Origin: Streptococcus parasanguinis
GTDB taxonomy: Bacteria > Bacillota > Bacilli > Lactobacillales > Streptococcaceae
Assembly: GCF_901875555.1 (NCBI RefSeq)
Contig: NZ_CABFMD010000002.1
Coordinates: 1-64,000, forward strand
Direction of reading: 5' to 3'
DNA: 64,000 bases
The notes beneath the pieces are model-generated. The model was not told the DNA's origin, did no database searches, and saw nothing but the letters and a program-made list of their open reading frames with translations. This document shows positions 63,065 through 64,000 of the stretch, piece after piece; position 1 is the first letter of the stretch, and each line of letters opens with the position of its first letter. The position numbers were made by a program, and so were the translations under genes.

Positions 63065-64000
63065 TTATTCCGTCCAATTGATCAACGATTTCAATTGATC
63101 GTCCATTGTATAGGTATAGGTGTCGATATTTCTAGTAAAGTAGTTCTTCAAGTCATTCTCATCAGACATGCTTTGGAAGTCGTACTTCTTAGCATTTTTC
63201 TCAAAGGTTTGAATGGTTTTTCCAGGTTTTTTATGAACGTTGGCTTTTCCATGGTTTTCGACCTGTTCAATAACCGCTATCTTTGAAATGACAAAATAAC
63301 TTGTTTTTGATTTACCATAAGATGTATTGGTAATAGAGTATACATAGACCAATTGAGGGATTTTGGAATCAAATGTACCTCCCCAATCAACTCCATCTTT
63401 GATTGCTGCAAAAGCCATCCCTTCAAATTTTGGAAGGTCTTTATAGTTTCGGTCAGCCGCATAAGCCTTTGCTGCATCCTCTACATTCTTAGAGATGGCT
63501 TCTTGTGTATCCTCATCCACTTTTGACAAGGAAGTCACATAAGCCCCTTCCTCAAAATCAGCCAAGGTAACCTTGTATTTCTTACTGTCTTTTCCTTTCT
63601 CAACAGTTTTACCATCTTTTTTCAATGCATTTTTTCCACTTTCATTGAGACGAATTTCGATTTCGTCACCAACTGCAATAGGATCATTGCTTGATACTTC
63701 TTTACCGTTCAGATAATAATCAAATGGGAAGCCATAGTTAGCCGTTGCTTTTGCAACAATGTCTAGATCTTTTCCTTCAAATTGTGATGGTTTTGATAAA
63801 CTTCCATTTGGAGAAATGCCCTTAATTTTTGGATAAAAACCCTTAAAGGGGTCAGCACCTACAAGCGGGATTAGATCTGCCTCTTGAGTTACAGATGTAC
63901 CAGTAAAGTGAAGGCCAGGTATCATGTCTTCAAGATCACTCTTATCGTAAAGTAATTTGACCGTAATTTTATCGTGATTGTTTAGATTCTTTTGCTTCTC
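63065..64000 (-). CDS. Large extracytoplasmic protein, C-terminal part, unknown
   Basis: The frame is open from 63067 through the right edge; at least 311 residues are inside the window and the start is beyond it. The visible part is Lys/Asp/Tyr-rich, without membrane helices. It contains at least two small beta-rich modules: KITVKLLYDKSDLEDMIPGL followed by a segment ending FPFDYYLNGKEVSSND and EIEIRLNES. This looks like a secreted or membrane-anchored protein with repeated domains, as in TcaA- or zinc-ribbon-anchored proteins of streptococci. Family not assigned. Confidence 0.6.
   Translation of the reverse strand, partial: EKQKNLNNHDKITVKLLYDKSDLEDMIPGLHFTGTSVTQEADLIPLVGADPFKGFYPKIKGISPNGSLSKPSQFEGKDLDIVAKATANYGFPFDYYLNGKEVSSNDPIAVGDEIEIRLNESGKNALKKDGKTVEKGKDSKKYKVTLADFEEGAYVTSLSKVDEDTQEAISKNVEDAAKAYAADRNYKDLPKFEGMAFAAIKDGVDWGGTFDSKIPQLVYVYSITNTSYGKSKTSYFVISKIAVIEQVENHGKANVHKKPGKTIQTFEKNAKKYDFQSMSDENDLKNYFTRNIDTYTYTMDDQLKSLINWTE

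Overview
The window reads as the terminus region of an oral Streptococcus chromosome. Gene content points to the sanguinis/mitis side of the genus, with S. parasanguinis, S. sanguinis or a close relative as my best guess. The evidence is separate coaB and coaC genes, a prfA-prmC-glyA-ndpA-pmp23 run, ylxM-ffh, XerS with its own dif site, a ComX box in front of dprA, and an efe iron-uptake operon joined to a two-component Tat exporter. The species name is inference; no rRNA or typing gene is present.

Layout. 0-6 kb: start of pgm, a CoA-synthesis block (coaB, coaC, an ECF S-component), fhs, a MATE exporter and a GNAT enzyme. 6-13.5 kb: brnQ, then a redox block with ccdA, an extracytoplasmic thioredoxin lipoprotein, two NAD(P)H:flavin oxidoreductases with apbE, and the water-forming NADH oxidase nox. 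One of the two oxidoreductases ends in two copies of the ApbE flavin-attachment motif. 13.5-20 kb: clcA, the efeO-efeB-efeU-tatC-tatA operon and a 36-residue membrane peptide. 20-26 kb: an AT-rich accessory island with a highly folded intergenic element, a gene broken by one in-frame stop, and several small proteins of unknown function. 26-30.7 kb: purine salvage (guaC, a purine riboswitch, xpt, pbuX) and a second MATE exporter.

30.7-40 kb: 4-oxalocrotonate tautomerase, tdk, then prfA-prmC-tsaC-like-glyA-ndpA-pmp23, an inverted-repeat-bounded intergenic repeat, a DUF915 hydrolase and a DUF1002 secreted protein. 40-48 kb: three tandem terminator-like repeats, guaA, a GntR regulator, and a tight five-gene cluster (glycosyltransferase, epimerase/dehydrogenase, metallo-hydrolase, adenylate-forming ligase, KAS III-like synthase) that looks like an unassigned lipid or glycolipid pathway. 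48-51 kb: ylxM, a 71-residue insert gene, ffh and a DUF915 hydrolase.

At 51.4 kb lies dif, directly in front of xerS. From about 12 kb to xerS nearly every gene is on the + strand; after xerS every gene is on the - strand. This is the switch expected where two replichores meet. Beyond dif are an unknown gene, an IS30-family remnant, an ATP-grasp gene with two esterases, trmFO, topA, dprA, rnhB, rbgA and a partial extracytoplasmic protein.

The strongest leads are the flavin-carrying tail next to apbE, the five-gene lipid-type cluster, the overlap of dif with the xerS promoter, three genes whose -10 boxes sit 6-7 bases from the ATG (probable leaderless mRNAs), and the folded element at 20.1 kb.
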